64,000 bases of DNA, from positions 1-64,000 of IMG/VR virus record IMGVR_UViG_3300025892_002268, one strand, 5' to 3'. The stretch comes from a virus. Under the pieces are notes generated by a model that made no database searches, was not told the origin of the DNA, and was given only the letters and a program-made list of their open reading frames with translations. Shown piece after piece: positions 6,590 to 14,809 of this stretch. The number at the start of each line of letters is the position of its first letter. Position 1 is the first letter of the stretch. The translations under genes were made by a program, and so were the position numbers.

Positions 6590-7018
6590 ATGAAGATTAA
6601 ACGTGGACAAAAACTGTGTAAAGAATGTGGTCAGACATGTGGAGCTAGAGCTAAAAACTGTAAACACTGCAAGGCTCCGTTTGAGGTTCGCACAGACCCA
6701 GCGGTACGCATGAAACGAATTCGTAGCAAGGCGAAACGTAAGGGTCTTATAGAAGTCACTAATTGGCGAGAACTAAGGCCGGGACAGGAAGTGCATTATA
6801 ATGGTAGATCGGGGTCTTACTGGCTGAACAGCGATGGCACTAAAGACTATACTACTGATAAAGGTGTATATAAAGTTATAACAGTGTTAGATAAAGGATT
6901 TGGTGCGTATGGTAAAAAAGGATATACATTCTTTGATATGTCTACTGGACAATCTAATGTATGTTCTATGCTATACAATTCACCTTACAAAATACTTATT
7001 AAATCAGCCCAAGTTTAA
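6590..7018 (+). CDS. zinc-ribbon protein (142 aa)
   Basis: The start follows AAAAAGGAG. An N-terminal CKECGQTCGARAKNCKHC segment is a zinc ribbon, followed by a basic stretch (MKRIRSKAKRKG) and a beta-rich region. This suggests nucleic-acid binding, perhaps transcriptional or ribosome-directed, but the family is not recognised. Confidence 0.6.
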   Translation: MKIKRGQKLCKECGQTCGARAKNCKHCKAPFEVRTDPAVRMKRIRSKAKRKGLIEVTNWRELRPGQEVHYNGRSGSYWLNSDGTKDYTTDKGVYKVITVLDKGFGAYGKKGYTFFDMSTGQSNVCSMLYNSPYKILIKSAQV

Positions 7019-7072
7019 TGATTTACACACACTATTTTATATAATAAGCCCCAAATGAAATGGAGGAATTCT

Positions 7073-7351
7073 ATGAAACGCCCCACTAAAAAAGCGTTCT
7101 ATGAATACATGTCTATAAGGTTTAATTGTACCTTTAAAAGTAATGAAGCTTATTTAACATTATTAGATGTTATTCAAGAAGCTGATAAGTCAGAGGAGTC
7201 TTTTATGGACTTAGCTGAACTTACACTAATGAATAAGACTGATAGATTAATATATAGAAATAGAATGGCCTGTGAGGGTGTAGAGATGACTCCCATGCAA
7301 GTAGATCAACATCTATGCATTGTTGAATATGGACTAGAGTATGTTTCTTAA
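7073..7351 (+). CDS. small conserved phage protein (92 aa)
   Basis: Begins MKRPTKKAFYEYMSIRFN. Similar PTKKAFYEYM openings occur in short proteins of aquatic phages with no known function. I chose the ATG 7 nt after GGAGG over the upstream in-frame ATG at 7055, which precedes that site. Confidence 0.65.
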   Translation: MKRPTKKAFYEYMSIRFNCTFKSNEAYLTLLDVIQEADKSEESFMDLAELTLMNKTDRLIYRNRMACEGVEMTPMQVDQHLCIVEYGLEYVS

Positions 7352-7481
7352 TTACTTAGATATCCTACATACATGTACTCTTATATACCTACTATCCATA
7401 GTACTCTTATACCTACGTAAGTATCCAATCTAATAATCATACTATTATAATAATGTATTGTGTCTCTACACGAGGTTCAAA

Positions 7482-7586
7482 ATGAATAATTTATCTACCC
7501 AAGTATGTATGTGTAGTGGTCTATTAGGTATACTAGTACTATTACGTATATGTATCGTTATTTATAAGGTTATAGGTACACAGTAG
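7482..7586 (+). CDS. 34-residue single-span membrane peptide
   Basis: A CGAGGTTCAAA site precedes the ATG. The core LLGILVLLRICIVIYKVIG is a likely transmembrane helix. It sits alone in a gap of about 350 nt otherwise made of repeated ATACCTAC-type sequence. Function is unknown. Confidence 0.4.
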   Translation: MNNLSTQVCMCSGLLGILVLLRICIVIYKVIGTQ

Positions 7587-7621
7587 TATTGCAAAAAACT
7601 ATCCCAAAAGACTATAATTCA

Positions 7622-7696
7622 ATGGGTACAACTCCCACAGTTAAGGTGTTAAAGAAAAAAGAAAAGGGTAGAAAACCCACGAATAAAATAAAATAG
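7622..7696 (+). CDS. possible 24-residue basic peptide
   Basis: The frame is rich in Lys and Arg (KVLKKKEKGRKPTNKIK), as in small DNA- or RNA-binding peptides, but lacks a clear ribosome-binding site. A real gene is possible but not shown. Confidence 0.25.
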   Translation: MGTTPTVKVLKKKEKGRKPTNKIK

Positions 7697-7704
7697 GAAT
7701 AAAT

Positions 7705-8520
7705 ATGGATAAATACGTAGCTATAAGCATTATGTGTAGAGATGAAAATGAATATCTCCACGAATGGATAGATTATCATAGCTCAATCGGTGTTGATCAT
7801 TTTTACATATTTGATAACGATAGTCAAACGCCCATATCTGAAACATTAAAGCAGCAGGTTGAAAATGGACTTGTAACAGTTGAAAATATTTATGGAGTCG
7901 GAGATAAGGCAAGACAACAAAGAAGCCAATCTGAAGCTGTTAAGAAGCTTACAGAATATACATGGGTTGGACTATTGGATACTGATGAGTTTGTAGTATT
8001 GTTAGATGATTCAACTAACATAAAAGACTACCTAAAACAATATGAGATATACGGAGCTGTTGGCCTAAACTGGTTATTGTTTGGAGCTAATGGTCATGAA
8101 CATAAGCAGGAATCAATAATAGATTCGTTTACTCAGTCATGTCCTAATAATGGAGCAAATCAACATATCAAGAGCTTTGTAAGAACAAAATCATTTATAA
8201 ATAAGAATCATGATCCACATTTTGTGCATACAATACATGGAACAGTTAACGTAGATCTTGGAGCAATAGAAGGGCCATTTAATAACCCTCCTATATTAGA
8301 CAGAAAAATGAGAATAAATCATTATGTAACAAGAAGTATGGAAGATTATAATGAAAAAAGATTAAGAGGTCCGGGTGATGGTAATAGCGAAAAAAAGATT
8401 ACTAAATACTCAGATGATTTTTTTAAAGCATACAATAATGAAGACGTACAAAACTATGATATAATAAAGTTAAAAGAAAGAATAGATAATGAAAACTCTT
8501 CTGGCAATAACAACTTATAA
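7705..8520 (+). CDS. GT92/DUF23-like glycosyltransferase
   Basis: A 271-residue GT-A-type transferase. The N-terminal pattern is CRDENEYLHEWIDYHSSIGV, followed by FYIFDNDS and a DTDEF motif near residue 92, the expected metal and nucleotide-sugar site of glyco_transf_92/DUF23 enzymes. It opens the first glycan cassette and overlaps the next transferase by 32 nt. The likely role is transfer of a sugar to a polysaccharide or protein; the acceptor is unknown. Confidence 0.75.
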   Translation: MDKYVAISIMCRDENEYLHEWIDYHSSIGVDHFYIFDNDSQTPISETLKQQVENGLVTVENIYGVGDKARQQRSQSEAVKKLTEYTWVGLLDTDEFVVLLDDSTNIKDYLKQYEIYGAVGLNWLLFGANGHEHKQESIIDSFTQSCPNNGANQHIKSFVRTKSFINKNHDPHFVHTIHGTVNVDLGAIEGPFNNPPILDRKMRINHYVTRSMEDYNEKRLRGPGDGNSEKKITKYSDDFFKAYNNEDVQNYDIIKLKERIDNENSSGNNNL

Positions 8521-9220
8521 TCAACTTAAATACACACAAAAAACAGAAAATTCAATTCCAAAGATAGATGGCATGGATGTGGTATTTGTTGACGATAAAA
8601 GTAATGACGAAACTGTAAAGTATTTAAAGTCTAAAAACAGGAATGTCATCGAAAAGGAGAGAGGCGCTGGATTAACAGATAGTTGGAATATTGCATACAG
8701 AAAATTCAAATCAGAATCATACGATGGTTTGATTATATCTAATAATGATGTTCTATTTAATTATACATTGGCAGACTTGGTGGGAGGTTTAGAAAAGTAC
8801 CCCCTAGTACTCCCATTAACTAGTTTGTCGGGAGCTGGATGTTCAAAAAAAAGACAATCCGTTTCACATTATTATCCCAAGTTTAAAGAGCCACAGGCAT
8901 CTAACGAAACATTACACATAAAATCATTAGAAAAAATAAATAAAAAAGGGTATACTGAAATAAATTGGTTGCACGGTTTTTGCTTTGGGTTGAATAGAGA
9001 TGTAATAAAAGCAGAGGTAGACCCAGAACATTTATTTCATCCTAAAAACATAAATTGTCATCAAGAGCAACATTTTTATAATAGAATAATTAAATGCGGG
9101 ATAAAGCCCAGAGTATGTCTTTCAACTTTTGTTTTTCATTATGTCAGCAAAACTCTGCAATATCAGGGACAAATAAAAGGTGTAGATAGTAGAAATGTTT
9201 TAGATTTTAATCGGAGATAA
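8489..9220 (+). CDS. GT2-family glycosyltransferase
   Basis: 243 residues starting MKTLLAITTYNQLKYTQ, then VVFVDDKSNDET and ISNNDVLF, the typical GT2 nucleotide-binding and DxD-equivalent segments. It has no transmembrane segment, so it is probably cytosolic. It lies between another glycosyltransferase and a HAD phosphatase in a contiguous cassette. Donor sugar and acceptor cannot be read from the sequence. Confidence 0.75.
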   Translation: MKTLLAITTYNQLKYTQKTENSIPKIDGMDVVFVDDKSNDETVKYLKSKNRNVIEKERGAGLTDSWNIAYRKFKSESYDGLIISNNDVLFNYTLADLVGGLEKYPLVLPLTSLSGAGCSKKRQSVSHYYPKFKEPQASNETLHIKSLEKINKKGYTEINWLHGFCFGLNRDVIKAEVDPEHLFHPKNINCHQEQHFYNRIIKCGIKPRVCLSTFVFHYVSKTLQYQGQIKGVDSRNVLDFNRR

Positions 9221-9223
9221 CAG

Positions 9224-9526
9224 ATGATAGTGTATGTAGATATAGACAATACAATTTGCAAAACTCCAGAAACTGGAGAATATCATAAAGCCAAACCATT
9301 ACACGACAGAATATCCAAAATTAACGAAATGTATGATAGTGGACACACTATTATATATTGGACAGCAAGAGGCACTGTAACTGGCAAAGATTGGAAAGAA
9401 TTGACTGAAAAACAATTCCAAGAATGGTTAGTAAAGTATCATGATTTGCGATTAGGCAAGCCAGTGTATGATGTATTTATAGATGACAAAAATATAAACT
9501 CGGAGGTATTTTTTAATGAGTACTGA
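9224..9526 (+). CDS. HAD-superfamily phosphatase-like protein
   Basis: 100 residues with DIDNTIC (DxDxT nucleophile), WTARG (motif II) and FIDDKN (motif IV) in order. This compact HAD type occurs in capsule and LPS sugar pathways as a sugar-phosphate phosphatase. Next to neuB it could remove phosphate from a nonulosonate or hexose phosphate. It overlaps neuB by 11 nt. The specific substrate is inferred from context only. Confidence 0.7.
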   Translation: MIVYVDIDNTICKTPETGEYHKAKPLHDRISKINEMYDSGHTIIYWTARGTVTGKDWKELTEKQFQEWLVKYHDLRLGKPVYDVFIDDKNINSEVFFNEY

Positions 9527-10337
9527 TATTATTGCTGAGATTGGCATCAATCATAACGGATCTGAAGAAATTTGTAAAGATTTAATATCTTTAGCTTCAG
9601 TAGCAGGATGTAATTATGTAAAAATACAAAAAAGGACTCCAGATTTATGCGTACCAGATAGTCAGAAAGACAAAGTAAGATCAACTCCTTGGGGAGACAT
9701 GACATACTTAGATTATAAAAAGAAAATAGAGTTTGACGAAAAACAAATACACAGTATAAAATGCCATTGTATTAATACTAAAGTAGAATTCTTTGCAAGC
9801 GTGTGGGACATACCTAGTTCAGAGATGATGTCTAAATATTCCCGTGTTGCTAAAATACCATCAGCTTTAATAACAGATCTAGAGCTTTGCCGACATGCTA
9901 GAGATCATTTCTCTAATCTTATTATATCTACGGGCATGAGTACAGAAGAAGAAATAGAAAAATGCGTAAGAGCTTGTAATCCAGATGTTATAATGCACAC
10001 TAATAGTACATACCCATGTCCAGTAGATCAAGTTAATCTAAACTATATAAAATGGTTAAAGAAAAGGTGGCCTACAAAAGAAATAGGTTACAGTGGTCAT
10101 GAATACGGATTAGTATCTACATTTGCTGCCGTAGCCATTGGAGTTGAATGGGTAGAAAGACATATCACACTTAATCACAACATGTGGGGTAGTGACCATT
10201 CTTCAAGTTTAGAACCTTCTGGATTATTCAAATTAGTAAAAGGCATACGAGATATTGAGCAAGGTTTTATTCAACCTGTAGCACAGAGAGAAGTAATGGA
10301 AGGTGAAAAAGCTAAGAGGAAGAGTCTAAGAAAATGA
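9516..10337 (+). CDS. neuB: NeuB-like N-acylneuraminate (nonulosonate) synthase, SAF-less
   Basis: The TIM-barrel synthase condenses PEP with an N-acetylmannosamine-type sugar. Visible motifs are AEIGINHNGS at the start, VKIQKR, STGMST, the metal-binding SGHEYG, and VEWVERHITL followed by GSDHSSSLEP. At 273 residues it ends after the barrel and lacks the C-terminal SAF/antifreeze domain of about 70 residues that helps form the active site in classical NeuB dimers. That domain may be absent or supplied by the host. It pairs with neuA at 12185. Whether the product is sialic, legionaminic or pseudaminic acid cannot be read here. Confidence 0.85.
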   Translation: MSTDIIAEIGINHNGSEEICKDLISLASVAGCNYVKIQKRTPDLCVPDSQKDKVRSTPWGDMTYLDYKKKIEFDEKQIHSIKCHCINTKVEFFASVWDIPSSEMMSKYSRVAKIPSALITDLELCRHARDHFSNLIISTGMSTEEEIEKCVRACNPDVIMHTNSTYPCPVDQVNLNYIKWLKKRWPTKEIGYSGHEYGLVSTFAAVAIGVEWVERHITLNHNMWGSDHSSSLEPSGLFKLVKGIRDIEQGFIQPVAQREVMEGEKAKRKSLRK

Positions 10338-10990
10338 ATTTAAAAGAAACAATCCAAGACAAAGTAGTTGCGCTCTGCTGCACTGGACCAAGTTTAACTC
10401 CAGACATAAACTTAAAAGATCATGACGTAGTTGTTGGGGTAAATAGAATATACTTAACAGGTTTTGTTGAAAAGATAGATATATTATTTCACAATGCTAG
10501 TCAATTAGATGATCCTAGAGATATGATGAAAGTTATGAAAGATAAAAACCCACAAGCACATACTTTTTTTATACCATCAGCTAAAAAACATCCTAGAAAC
10601 CAATTGGTATTTTTAGATGATTTAACTTTAGGAGGAAATAAAACAACTAACTTGTGTGGATATAGAGACGCATCAGCGGAAAAGCTTGGATTCGAGCTGT
10701 TAAGTGGAATTATAGCATTAGAGATACTGTTAAAATTTAATCCAAGACATATAGATATTTATGGCATGAGTTTTTATCAAGATGATACCGAAAGAAAATA
10801 TACAAAATATACAAATGATAAAAGAAGACTAACAGAACACTCAAATATTTTAGGTCATGATATGATGAATAACTACATTTATTTTAGCACACTAATCAAA
10901 GACAAAAATGTTAAATGGCATATAGATAAGGAAACTCTTAAACGTGTAGAAGCATTAAAACTTGGTGAGAAAAAAAAGGAAGATAAATGA
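10334..10990 (+). CDS. sialyltransferase-like / DUF115-like protein
   Basis: 218 residues with CTGPSL near residue 18, VVVGVNRIYLTG, and DIYGMSFYQDD. A GPSL loop followed by a (G)VNR segment is shared by GT42/GT29 sialyltransferases and DUF115 motility-accessory proteins. The position directly after neuB favours use of an activated nonulosonate. Assignment to one family needs structure comparison. Confidence 0.55.
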   Translation: MNLKETIQDKVVALCCTGPSLTPDINLKDHDVVVGVNRIYLTGFVEKIDILFHNASQLDDPRDMMKVMKDKNPQAHTFFIPSAKKHPRNQLVFLDDLTLGGNKTTNLCGYRDASAEKLGFELLSGIIALEILLKFNPRHIDIYGMSFYQDDTERKYTKYTNDKRRLTEHSNILGHDMMNNYIYFSTLIKDKNVKWHIDKETLKRVEALKLGEKKKEDK

Positions 10991-11583
10991 AATATAAAAA
11001 ATTATACGATGATTTATATAGCAGTGGATATCACGCTAATTATAAAACATCTCACACAAGACATATATATTCACTAATACAGCATTACATTAAAACCCGC
11101 TCAAAAGTACTTGATATAGGTTGTTCAAATGGTGCTGCGATGTTAAAATTATCTAAAATGAAATATGACATGTACGGAATTGACATATCCAAAATAGCTA
11201 TTGATATTTGCAAAAGTAGAAATATTTTAAAATGTAAAGCCAGTTCAGTGGCAGAAATAAAATTTGAAGATAACTTCTTTGATGGATTAGTATCCTCAGA
11301 CGTTATGGAGCATATAGATCCTTCAGAGATAAAAAGTTCTATTAAAGAATGCTACAGGGTTTTAAAAACAGGAGGTAGAGGTGTTTTTTTGATAGCCACA
11401 GCGGTAGAGTTAAATAAAAGATGGGATAGTGTTGCTATTAGAAATAACGTTCCACACTTACATACATCTATCTTCGATGGAAATTTTTGGGAAAATTCTT
11501 TTATCGAACAGGGCTTTCGTGTAAAATTTAAGAAAGATGGAGTCGGTGGTAGAGATTCAATAGTATTAGTAATAGAAAAATAA
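10987..11583 (+). CDS. SAM-dependent methyltransferase
   Basis: 198 residues with a class I Rossmann fold: VLDIGCSNGAAM (motif I), YGIDIS (acidic loop), SSDVMEHI and YRVLKTGGRG. It overlaps the previous gene by ATGA. In this cassette a sugar O- or N-methyltransferase is the natural guess. Confidence 0.8.
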   Translation: MKYKKLYDDLYSSGYHANYKTSHTRHIYSLIQHYIKTRSKVLDIGCSNGAAMLKLSKMKYDMYGIDISKIAIDICKSRNILKCKASSVAEIKFEDNFFDGLVSSDVMEHIDPSEIKSSIKECYRVLKTGGRGVFLIATAVELNKRWDSVAIRNNVPHLHTSIFDGNFWENSFIEQGFRVKFKKDGVGGRDSIVLVIEK

Positions 11584-11604
11584 TGAAAATTGGTTGATTT
11601 TCAT

Positions 11605-12195
11605 ATGTCAAAAAATAAAATAAAATATCGTTTCATACACATAAATAAAACTGCTGGAAATTCTATATATGATTGGTTTCTTGAAAATAATTATTCTTTA
11701 TCAAAAAAACGAATTCATAAGATACCCGTAGTTTTTCAACCAAATACTATATACTTTGCAATAGTGAGAAACCCGTATGCTAGAGTTTTATCTCAATATA
11801 AGCACTGGAAAGACAACTTAAAAAGAATTGATGATAATATCCAGTTTGAGTATTATTTAGAGAACTTAGATAGACCTAGCCTGTGGCTTAAAAAGCAAGT
11901 ATATATAAATTATTATTCAACAAAGTACAATATGTCTTGTTATTCATGGTTGCACAAGTGCGAAAAAGAAACTAAGCTAAAGGTTTTTAAGTACGAAGAA
12001 CTAGATAAGTTAGTAGAATATTTCATTAAAGAACTTAAATTTAAAAATAACTTTGGACATGCTGATTTAGGAAAAACAATAGGTTGTAATAACAAGATTG
12101 ATCAGTACTATAATACAAATTGCTATGAAATAGTTACAAGAAGAATGGAAAAAGATTTTGATACGTATGGATACAAGAGATACAATGAACATTAA
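11605..12195 (+). CDS. sulfotransferase (Sulfotransfer_2 type) 1
   Basis: The PAPS 5'-phosphosulfate loop is visible as INKTAGNSI and the 3'-phosphate segment as VRNPYARVLSQY, both diagnostic of carbohydrate sulfotransferases. Length (196 aa) is normal for the compact bacterial form. An upstream TTG start is possible, but the ATG at 11605 is preferred. It is flanked by a methyltransferase and neuA, so a cassette sugar is the likely acceptor. Confidence 0.8.
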   Translation: MSKNKIKYRFIHINKTAGNSIYDWFLENNYSLSKKRIHKIPVVFQPNTIYFAIVRNPYARVLSQYKHWKDNLKRIDDNIQFEYYLENLDRPSLWLKKQVYINYYSTKYNMSCYSWLHKCEKETKLKVFKYEELDKLVEYFIKELKFKNNFGHADLGKTIGCNNKIDQYYNTNCYEIVTRRMEKDFDTYGYKRYNEH

Positions 12196-12820
12196 AACTA
12201 TAATACTTGCCAGAGGTGGCAGCAAAGGCATACCAAGAAAAAACATCATTGACGTTAATGGTAAACCTTTGATACAATATACAATAGAAGCGGCGAAGGC
12301 ATCTAAGGCTAAAGATGTATATATAAGCACAGATTGTTCTGCTATCATGTTAGAAGCTATTAAACACAAAGCCAACGTAATTATGCGTCCATCAAATATA
12401 TCCGGCGACAATTCAAAAAGTGAAGATGCTTTATTACATTTCGCAAACACTATATCATTTGATATATTGGTGTTTATTCAACCAACATCTCCCTTATTGC
12501 TTTCAGAAGATATAGACAAGGGTATTGACATGATGGGAGAATATGATTCTGTATTCAGCGCATATAAAGAACATTGGATTCCAAGATGGACTCTAGATGA
12601 AAAACCAGATGGTTGGTTTCCTCAGTCTCGTCCAATGCGTCAAGATCGCAAAGAACGATGGGTTGAAAATGGAGCTATGTATATTACTACTAGAGAACAA
12701 CTAGAAAAATCTAAATTAAGATATAGTGGTAATATTGGTATACTTGAGATGCCGATACATAGAAGTTTTCAGATTGACACTATGGACGATTTGGAGCTTA
12801 TAAAAAAATGCTTGAACTAA
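12185..12820 (+). CDS. neuA: NeuA-like CMP-N-acylneuraminate cytidylyltransferase
   Basis: It activates a nonulosonic acid with CTP. The N-terminal ILARGGSKGIPRKNI is the family's CTP-binding signature, followed by GKPLIQYTIEAA and FIQPTSPLL. ERWVENGAMYI and a C-terminal IDTMDDLELI complete the fold (211 aa, usual length). The start is placed at MNIK, inside the end of the sulfotransferase gene. With neuB it makes a two-step route to a CMP-sugar donor. Confidence 0.88.
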   Translation: MNIKTIILARGGSKGIPRKNIIDVNGKPLIQYTIEAAKASKAKDVYISTDCSAIMLEAIKHKANVIMRPSNISGDNSKSEDALLHFANTISFDILVFIQPTSPLLLSEDIDKGIDMMGEYDSVFSAYKEHWIPRWTLDEKPDGWFPQSRPMRQDRKERWVENGAMYITTREQLEKSKLRYSGNIGILEMPIHRSFQIDTMDDLELIKKCLN

Positions 12821-13464
12821 ATAGTTTTAAAGGAAAACATAAAGGCGAAGATGTATACGTCATTGGCTCTGGTCCTAGTTGCGACTATATTGATCCATCT
12901 TTCATCACTAATAAAATAACAATAGGAACTAATCAAACGTATAGAAGATATCAAACTAATTATATACTCAGAAAAGAACATAAGCTATTACAGGACACTC
13001 TTAATAATTTTAATGGGCCAGTTTTTGTATCTAAAGGAAATTGTGGCACACTACATAGTGTAATAAATTTGGATAAGTATAAACACAACGACAGAATATG
13101 CGTATACAATCATTTAAACAATGCGCTGAAAATTAACCTTAAAGCTTTTGACATGCCAGATCATTTATGCGTTAGTCATTCAACGATCACGACAAGTATA
13201 CATTTAGCATATTATATGGGCGCAAAGAATATAATATTGATTGGCGTAGATCATGGATGTTTAGACGGTAAGCAGACATTCAAGGATTATTATAAAGACA
13301 TAAAAGAGACTGCTTGGAATGATTGGCAGCAATACAAGGGGTGGCTCAAGAATTTAGACAATGATACCATAAAAATAAAGACAAAATTATCCAGTTTAGG
13401 TGTAAATGTTTATAGTATTAATCCATTTATAAACTTTAAGCTTGAGGGCCATAAATATGAATAA
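12808..13464 (+). CDS. DUF115-like / sialyltransferase-fold glycan protein
   Basis: 218 residues with VIGSGPSCDYID near the start, IGTNQTYRR, and IILIGVDHGCLDG, the same GSGPS-(x)-N arrangement as the 10334 protein. This suggests a second member of the DUF115/GT42-like group. It is the last enzyme of the first glycan cassette. The role could be transfer of the CMP-activated sugar. Confidence 0.55.
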   Translation: MLELNSFKGKHKGEDVYVIGSGPSCDYIDPSFITNKITIGTNQTYRRYQTNYILRKEHKLLQDTLNNFNGPVFVSKGNCGTLHSVINLDKYKHNDRICVYNHLNNALKINLKAFDMPDHLCVSHSTITTSIHLAYYMGAKNIILIGVDHGCLDGKQTFKDYYKDIKETAWNDWQQYKGWLKNLDNDTIKIKTKLSSLGVNVYSINPFINFKLEGHKYE

Positions 13465-13723
13465 TAAAGGTCAACATCCATCTGGTAAAGTAAAAAAGGA
13501 AATTAACGACGTAATTAATGAATTAGAGAGGCGTGGAGTAGATGTAAATACCCACATGACTCAAGACACTAAAGGTTTAGGAGATGTAGTAGAAGATGTC
13601 TTGAAAACTTTTGGGGTAACAGAGGAAAGATTTAAACACTGGTTTGATTTAAAAGAATGTGGTTGCAGTAAAAGAAAAAAATGGTTAAATGGTATTTTTA
13701 GCTGGAAGGTCAACAATAAATGA
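13457..13723 (+). CDS. 88-residue hypothetical protein
   Basis: Starts MNNKGQHPSGK inside the previous gene's end. It is helical, with a C-terminal CGCSKRKKWLNGIF motif that could bind metal. Similar GCSKRK(K)WLN tails occur in small phage proteins. Function is unknown. Confidence 0.6.
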   Translation: MNNKGQHPSGKVKKEINDVINELERRGVDVNTHMTQDTKGLGDVVEDVLKTFGVTEERFKHWFDLKECGCSKRKKWLNGIFSWKVNNK

Positions 13724-13914
13724 CTTTATACTACGCTCTTAATAAGGATATAAACCCTAAGAAATTTTTAGAAGATGTAAGAAAAGAAATAGTTCATAAT
13801 AGAGCTAATAAAGATGATGTATTAGTAGTAGAAATTAGAAAAACTGTAGACGTTGTTGAGGATATTGCGAAGCAAAAAACTATTGAATATTTGAAAGAGA
13901 ATTCGGATGATTAA
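13720..13914 (+). CDS. 64-residue hypothetical protein
   Basis: A Lys/Glu/Asp-rich helical protein coupled by ATGA to its neighbour. No motif is seen. Confidence 0.6.
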   Translation: MTLYYALNKDINPKKFLEDVRKEIVHNRANKDDVLVVEIRKTVDVVEDIAKQKTIEYLKENSDD

Positions 13915-14113
13915 AAAAATATTATGCCAGAATAAGCATAAGTTATTTATTTCTTGGGAGGCAGGAATAGTTTATGAGAAACCATGCGTCAACATCGCAA
14001 CTAAGTATACAGTAGACAGCTTTGGAATATTCTACGTGTGTAACGAGTGCCATGAGGAAGGTTGCAAGAGAAGACTTGACTCTACCCGACTCACCTATAA
14101 AGAAAAAGATTAA
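13907..14113 (+). CDS. 68-residue Cys-containing hypothetical protein
   Basis: It contains ILCQNKHKLF and CNECHEEGCKRR, a probable zinc site. It overlaps the preceding gene by 8 nt. It is not recognised. Confidence 0.55.
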   Translation: MIKKILCQNKHKLFISWEAGIVYEKPCVNIATKYTVDSFGIFYVCNECHEEGCKRRLDSTRLTYKEKD

Positions 14114-14134
14114 ATCTCGTAGAAAGTGTATAAT

Positions 14135-14695
14135 ATGATAAGTAACAAAAATTATATATGCAAATTCACACACACAGATAAGAGCAAAAAGATGAAATGT
14201 ATACTGAGAACTCTGTTCTATCAGTTCCTAGTTCTATTTGTAGGAGCTTCGATAGGTTTTATAGCTAATGCCGAATGGGTGGGCTGGAAGTTTCCCATTG
14301 TGGAAAGATCAATCAATAACGTTTTCTTTCCTGTAGATTTTGAAGATCCCGGTGTCCTTCAAATGCTTTATGGTCATGGTAGATTAAAAGTATTTGGAGT
14401 GATGGGTAAATACAGAGATATAGAAATTATCGAAGAAGCTATGCTGGCAGAAGAGTGGTACTGGGTTAAGTTTTCTCACACTGACCAAAATGGTAATACT
14501 GTAACTGAAATTGAACACATTAGGGTAAGATGGAAGCCTTGGGAATATTATTGGCATAATGATATTAATCCTGTAAGCGAAGAAGAATTTAGAAAGTATA
14601 TTGAGGAAGGCACTTTAAACAGTAGAGACAGTGATAGAGCTTTCAGACTTATGTATGAAAAAAATGATATGGAAGCAAAGAAGATTAAAATTTAA
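14135..14695 (+). CDS. single-span membrane protein (about 186 aa)
   Basis: One hydrophobic segment (LFYQFLVLFVGASIGFIA, about residues 25-45) is followed by about 140 residues rich in Trp and acidic residues, probably outside the membrane. The ribosome-binding site is weak; starts at GTG 14126 or ATG 14192 are equally possible. It is followed by a promoter. Function is unknown. Confidence 0.6.
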   Translation: MISNKNYICKFTHTDKSKKMKCILRTLFYQFLVLFVGASIGFIANAEWVGWKFPIVERSINNVFFPVDFEDPGVLQMLYGHGRLKVFGVMGKYRDIEIIEEAMLAEEWYWVKFSHTDQNGNTVTEIEHIRVRWKPWEYYWHNDINPVSEEEFRKYIEEGTLNSRDSDRAFRLMYEKNDMEAKKIKI

Positions 14696-14728
14696 TCATA
14701 TTCTAACACTATATATAGGTGTGTATTC

Positions 14729-14756
14729 TTGACGATAGGGTATAATATGGTATTAT
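14729..14756 (+). promoter_or_regulatory. promoter ahead of the prepilin gene
   Basis: TTGACG (14729-14734) with CGAT overlapping it, 16 nt, then TATTAT (14751-14756). A TATAAT at 14741 is a second candidate -10. Confidence 0.55.
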
Positions 14757-14809
14757 AGACACTCTGTGTGTCTCCTGCCTTTTATCCTACCTTATTGAAA
14801 GAAAACACT

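Noticed and set aside
7590-7640. Possible tRNA: a D-arm-like ATTCAATGGGTACAACT segment
   Set aside because: No matching acceptor, anticodon or T-arm could be drawn; more likely the start of a small basic reading frame or chance similarity.
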